Source: Bacteroidales bacterium (GTDB lineage Bacteria; Bacteroidota; Bacteroidia; Bacteroidales; P3). From it: a DNA stretch of 36,209 bases. The stretch spans positions 1 to 36,209 of the forward strand of contig JAGAYN010000052.1 in NCBI GenBank assembly GCA_017940465.1, read 5' to 3'. Both the position numbers and the translations under genes were made by a program. Shown in pieces: positions 34,316 to 36,209 of the stretch. Under the pieces are notes generated by a model. That model did not search any database and was not told the origin of the DNA. It saw nothing but the letters and a program-made list of their open reading frames with translations. Each line of letters starts with the position of its first letter. Position 1 is the first letter of the stretch.

Positions 34316-35509
34316 ATGTGGTTTACTAACTTGCTTACCGGCGGCGGCGTGGGCACCACGGTGCTCATGCTCTCCGTCTCCATCTTTGCCGGCCTGCTGC
34401 TGGGCAAACTCAAAGTCAAGGGCATCTCCCTCGGCATCACCTGGGTGCTCTTCGTGGGCATCCTCATCAGTGCGCTGGGCGTGGCGTGCAACCACGACAT
34501 GCTGCACATCGTCAAGGAATTGGGGCTCATCCTCTTCGTCACCGCCGTGGGCCTCCAGGTGGGGCCGGGCTTCTTCCGCACCTTCAAGACGGGCGGATTG
34601 CCGATGAACCTCATGGCGGTGGTGAACGTGGCGCTGGGCGTGGGCCTCACGGTGTTGATAGCCAAGCTGGCCGGCGAGGAGCTGACCGACATGGCGGGCG
34701 TCTACACCGGCGCCATCACCAACACCCCCGGCCTCTCGGCCGCCCAGCAGGCCGTGGGCGACCTCGGCATCGAGGGCGCATCGGGCCGTCTGGCTGCGGG
34801 CTACGCCGTGGCCTACCCCCTGGCGGTGGTCGGCATGATCATGTGCTGCATCCTCCTCCGCCCGCTCTGCCGTATCGACATGGCGAAGGAGCCCACCACG
34901 GTGGAAGTCCAGGATAATGCCGGCAACCAGAATGTTCCGGAATCGCCCAAGAACCGGAAGCCCGTCCTCCTCATCCCCGTCTTCGTCGTCATCGCCCTCG
35001 GCATCCTGCTGGGCTCCATCCCCGTTCCGGTGGGCATGAAGGCCCCGGTGAAGCTGGGGCTGGCTGGCGGCCCCCTGGTGGTGTCCCTCGTGGCCGGATG
35101 GCTGGGGGTGAAGAAAGGCTGGTTCTCCACCGACTTCACCGAAGGCCACGGCATCCACATGCTGCGCGAGGTGGGCATCGCCCTCTTTCTGGCGGGCGTG
35201 GGCCTCAGTGCCGGCGCCGACTTCGCCACCACTGTCACCGACCACTACATGTGGGTGGTCTACGGTGTCGTCATCACCATGGTGCCGCCGCTGCTGGTGG
35301 CCCTCTTCGGCCGCTTGGTGCTGAAACAGAACTACTACACCCTCATGGGCTTCATCGGCGGCAGCCACACCGACCCGCCCACGCTGGCCTTCGCCAACAA
35401 CGTGGCGCCCGAGGGCTGCAAGCTGCCCAACATGGGCTACGCCACCGTCTACCCCCTCACCATGTTCCTCCGCATCTTCACCGCCCAGCTGCTGGTGCTG
35501 ATGGCGTGA
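34316..35509 (+). CDS. AspT/YidE-family membrane transporter, short form
   Basis: The 397-residue protein has two homologous five- to six-helix halves. Signature turns are TGAITNTPGLSAAQQAVGDL in the first half and GFIGGSHTDPPTLAFANNVA in the second, as in the aspartate:alanine exchanger and YidE/YbjL families. Those relatives are near 550 residues because two TrkA-C (RCK-C) domains lie between the halves; here only a polar linker of about 30 residues (KEPTTVEVQDNAGNQNVPES) remains. The operon position suggests exchange of an amino acid of the arginine route, such as ornithine, citrulline or agmatine, but family members carry aspartate, alanine or dicarboxylates. It is 136 bases after the carbamoyltransferase gene and ends before a strong terminator. 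Confidence 0.85.
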   Translation: MWFTNLLTGGGVGTTVLMLSVSIFAGLLLGKLKVKGISLGITWVLFVGILISALGVACNHDMLHIVKELGLILFVTAVGLQVGPGFFRTFKTGGLPMNLMAVVNVALGVGLTVLIAKLAGEELTDMAGVYTGAITNTPGLSAAQQAVGDLGIEGASGRLAAGYAVAYPLAVVGMIMCCILLRPLCRIDMAKEPTTVEVQDNAGNQNVPESPKNRKPVLLIPVFVVIALGILLGSIPVPVGMKAPVKLGLAGGPLVVSLVAGWLGVKKGWFSTDFTEGHGIHMLREVGIALFLAGVGLSAGADFATTVTDHYMWVVYGVVITMVPPLLVALFGRLVLKQNYYTLMGFIGGSHTDPPTLAFANNVAPEGCKLPNMGYATVYPLTMFLRIFTAQLLVLMA

Positions 35510-35556
35510 TCACCGAGGTCCGCCGCAGGACGGAGGCACTGCTTTCCCCATAACGA

Positions 35557-35596
35557 GGCAGTGGGCAAATCGTTGAAAACGAGCCCGCTGCCTTTT
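35557..35596 (+). terminator. Terminator of the arcC operon
   Basis: GGCAGTGGGC (35557-35566) pairs with GCCCGCTGCC (35583-35592), ten pairs with one G-U, around an inner CGTT/AACG hairpin, followed by TTTTC. It lies 48 bases after the transporter stop. Confidence 0.8.
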
Positions 35597-35622
35597 CTCG
35601 TCCCGTTTGCCTCCCCAATGAG

Positions 35623-35699
35623 CGGTCCATATCCGTTCATAACGGTTCACAGTCGAAGTAAATACCTACAGGATACCTACCGGATACCTATAGGGTCCC
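35623..35699 (-). repeat. 77-bp element made of seven 11-bp units, copy 3 (inverted)
   Basis: Read on the minus strand, units start at 35699 (GGGACCCTATA), 35688, 35677, 35666, 35655, 35644 and 35633. Length and unit order are the same as in the copies at 2961 and 16686. It lies between the arcC-operon terminator and the promoter of the candidate RNA. Confidence 0.88.
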
Positions 35700-35740
35700 C
35701 AGCATCCTCCATCCCCTCGCGCCCAGGGCCGAAATTATTT

Positions 35741-35771
35741 TTTGCCAATCCACAAAAAGTTCGTACTTTTG
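35741..35771 (+). promoter_or_regulatory. Promoter of the candidate structured RNA
   Basis: TTTG at 35741-35744, 19 bases, then TACTTTTG at 35764-35771 followed by CA match the Bacteroidota consensus. No protein-coding frame with a plausible start follows, pointing to an RNA product. Confidence 0.78.
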
Positions 35772-35776
35772 CAGCG

Positions 35777-36074
35777 TCGTTTCCGGACAGTCTGGTCCCT
35801 CGAGAGCGAGGGACCAGGCGGGTGGGATGTGGGTGTATGGCCCTGTGCCACAGGAAACGGCACATATAGGAAAGACGTTGTAACGGCGTTTATCTGCGGC
35901 ATTCTGAATCTCGCAAATTCAACAATCAAGTCGCAAATATGCAATGTTCCTCGTCCGTGAAATGGCATACAGTAGTCTCATTGTGTGTCAGCGGCGTGGG
36001 CTTCGGCATTGCTTGTTCTACTTGATTGGGTATGCGAGAGCCTAGAATGCGGGATAAGCAAGGAAAGCGGATTC
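35777..36074 (+). ncRNA. Candidate structured non-coding RNA, possibly truncated by an insertion sequence
   Basis: It follows a strong promoter and contains no convincing coding frame. An 11-bp hairpin CTGGTCCCTCG/CGAGGGACCAG with loop AGAG lies at 35792-35817. TTTCC at 35780-35784 and the bases before it (from 35772) can pair with GGAAAGACGTTG (35869-35880) to close a domain of about 105 bases, or alternatively CGTTTCC can pair with GGAAACG (35853-35859). A second domain has TTGCTTGTTCT (36009-36019) pairing with GGGATAAGCAA (36051-36061). I do not recognise RNase P, tmRNA or SRP RNA. The Rfam motif Bacteroidales-1 is known to begin directly after a Bacteroidota-type promoter and is one candidate identity; I cannot verify it. 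The 5' end is estimated and no terminator appears before the insertion sequence. Confidence 0.5.
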
Positions 36075-36209
36075 TGAAGTGCCCCCAAAAAGTTGGACGG
36101 ATTAATAAAATCAGTTAATTAGTCTGTAGAAATGAGTTCGGTATTGCACCGGGCTCATTTTTAGTTTCAGTTTGATGCGTTTGTTGTTGTAATAGTCGAT
36201 GTAGTCGGC
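36075..36209. mobile_element. IS3-family insertion sequence, one end only
   Basis: The element appears to begin with TGAAGTGCCCCCAAAAAGTT, an IS3-type terminal inverted repeat with the 5'-TG end, and contains the 3' end of a transposase gene reading toward this end. The rest, including the other terminal repeat and any target duplication, is outside the window. Confidence 0.8.
36111..36209 (-). CDS. IS3-family transposase OrfB, C-terminal fragment (window edge)
   Basis: The 32 visible residues include ADYIDYYNNKRIKLKLK and MSPVQYRTHFYRLIN before TGA at 36111-36113. The YIDYYNN.R....L...SP..YR pattern is the end of the DDE integrase domain (rve_3 region) of IS3-family (IS150-like) transposases. 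The open frame continues past the window edge. It lies 36 bases inside the terminal repeat, as expected for this family. Confidence 0.88.
   Translation of the reverse strand, partial: ADYIDYYNNKRIKLKLKMSPVQYRTHFYRLIN

Noticed and set aside
35561-35968. Small protein genes in the last intergenic region
   Set aside because: Frames on both strands run through the terminator, the 77-bp repeat and the promoter; none has a suitable start after the promoter or a recognisable domain.
35777-36074. RNase P RNA, tmRNA or SRP RNA
   Set aside because: The RNase P core GAGGAAAGTCC, the tmRNA ends and tag frame, and the SRP apical GGAA-type loop pattern are not present; only a weak AGGAAAGAC resemblance was seen.

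Overview
The window looks like a chromosomal segment of a GC-rich member of the Bacteroidota, most likely order Bacteroidales. Four things point there. Several genes have the phylum-type promoter (TTTG, a gap of about 19-20, then TAnnTTTG) and mostly no Shine-Dalgarno. There is a type IX secretion (type B sorting domain) cargo protein. There is a PRK12778-type fusion of a dihydroorotate dehydrogenase B-like NAD-binding subunit to an NADPH-dependent glutamate synthase-like subunit. There is a TonB-dependent receptor with an N-terminal carboxypeptidase-regulatory-like domain. I cannot name a genus.

Layout. 1-2900 is an AT-richer stretch with two secreted proteins of unknown function on the minus strand, the first cut by the window edge, then a small lipoprotein gene (3104-3541) with a strong terminator. 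3627-8775 is a compact minus-strand operon: rdgB, bifunctional nuclease, purine nucleoside phosphorylase, BASS-type transporter, NfnAB-like fusion. Across a divergent promoter region, 9124-16673 is a plus-strand operon: gyrA, a TPR protein, a TonB-dependent receptor and an M16-like protein without its zinc site. 16782-21313 (minus) holds a 1249-residue T9SS cargo overlapping a Usp-like gene. A tRNA-Arg(ACG) with its own promoter and terminator follows. 21812-24157 (minus) is glycosyltransferase, ECF sigma factor and GNAT. 24282-31196 (minus) is alaS, tgt, an MBOAT O-acyltransferase and two tandem SGNH-like membrane-anchored proteins, which together look like an envelope O-acetylation cassette. 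A GroES-like gene stands upstream. 32205-35509 (plus) is carbamate kinase, ornithine carbamoyltransferase and a short AspT/YidE-type transporter, probably a citrulline/carbamoyl-phosphate catabolic operon ending in a good terminator. The right end has a promoter-driven candidate structured RNA that runs into the end of an IS3-family insertion sequence.

The most unusual feature is a class of intergenic arrays with an exact 11-bp period. Three copies of one 77-bp element (7 x 11 bp) lie at 2961-3037, 16686-16762 and 35623-35699 (inverted). Arrays with other 11-bp units lie at 8882-8936, 21434-21545 and 31832-31963. None is inside a gene, two sit in divergent promoter regions, and unit sequences differ while the period is kept. 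I know of no named family that fits. A separate 7-bp-period inverted repeat lies at 34183-34314.
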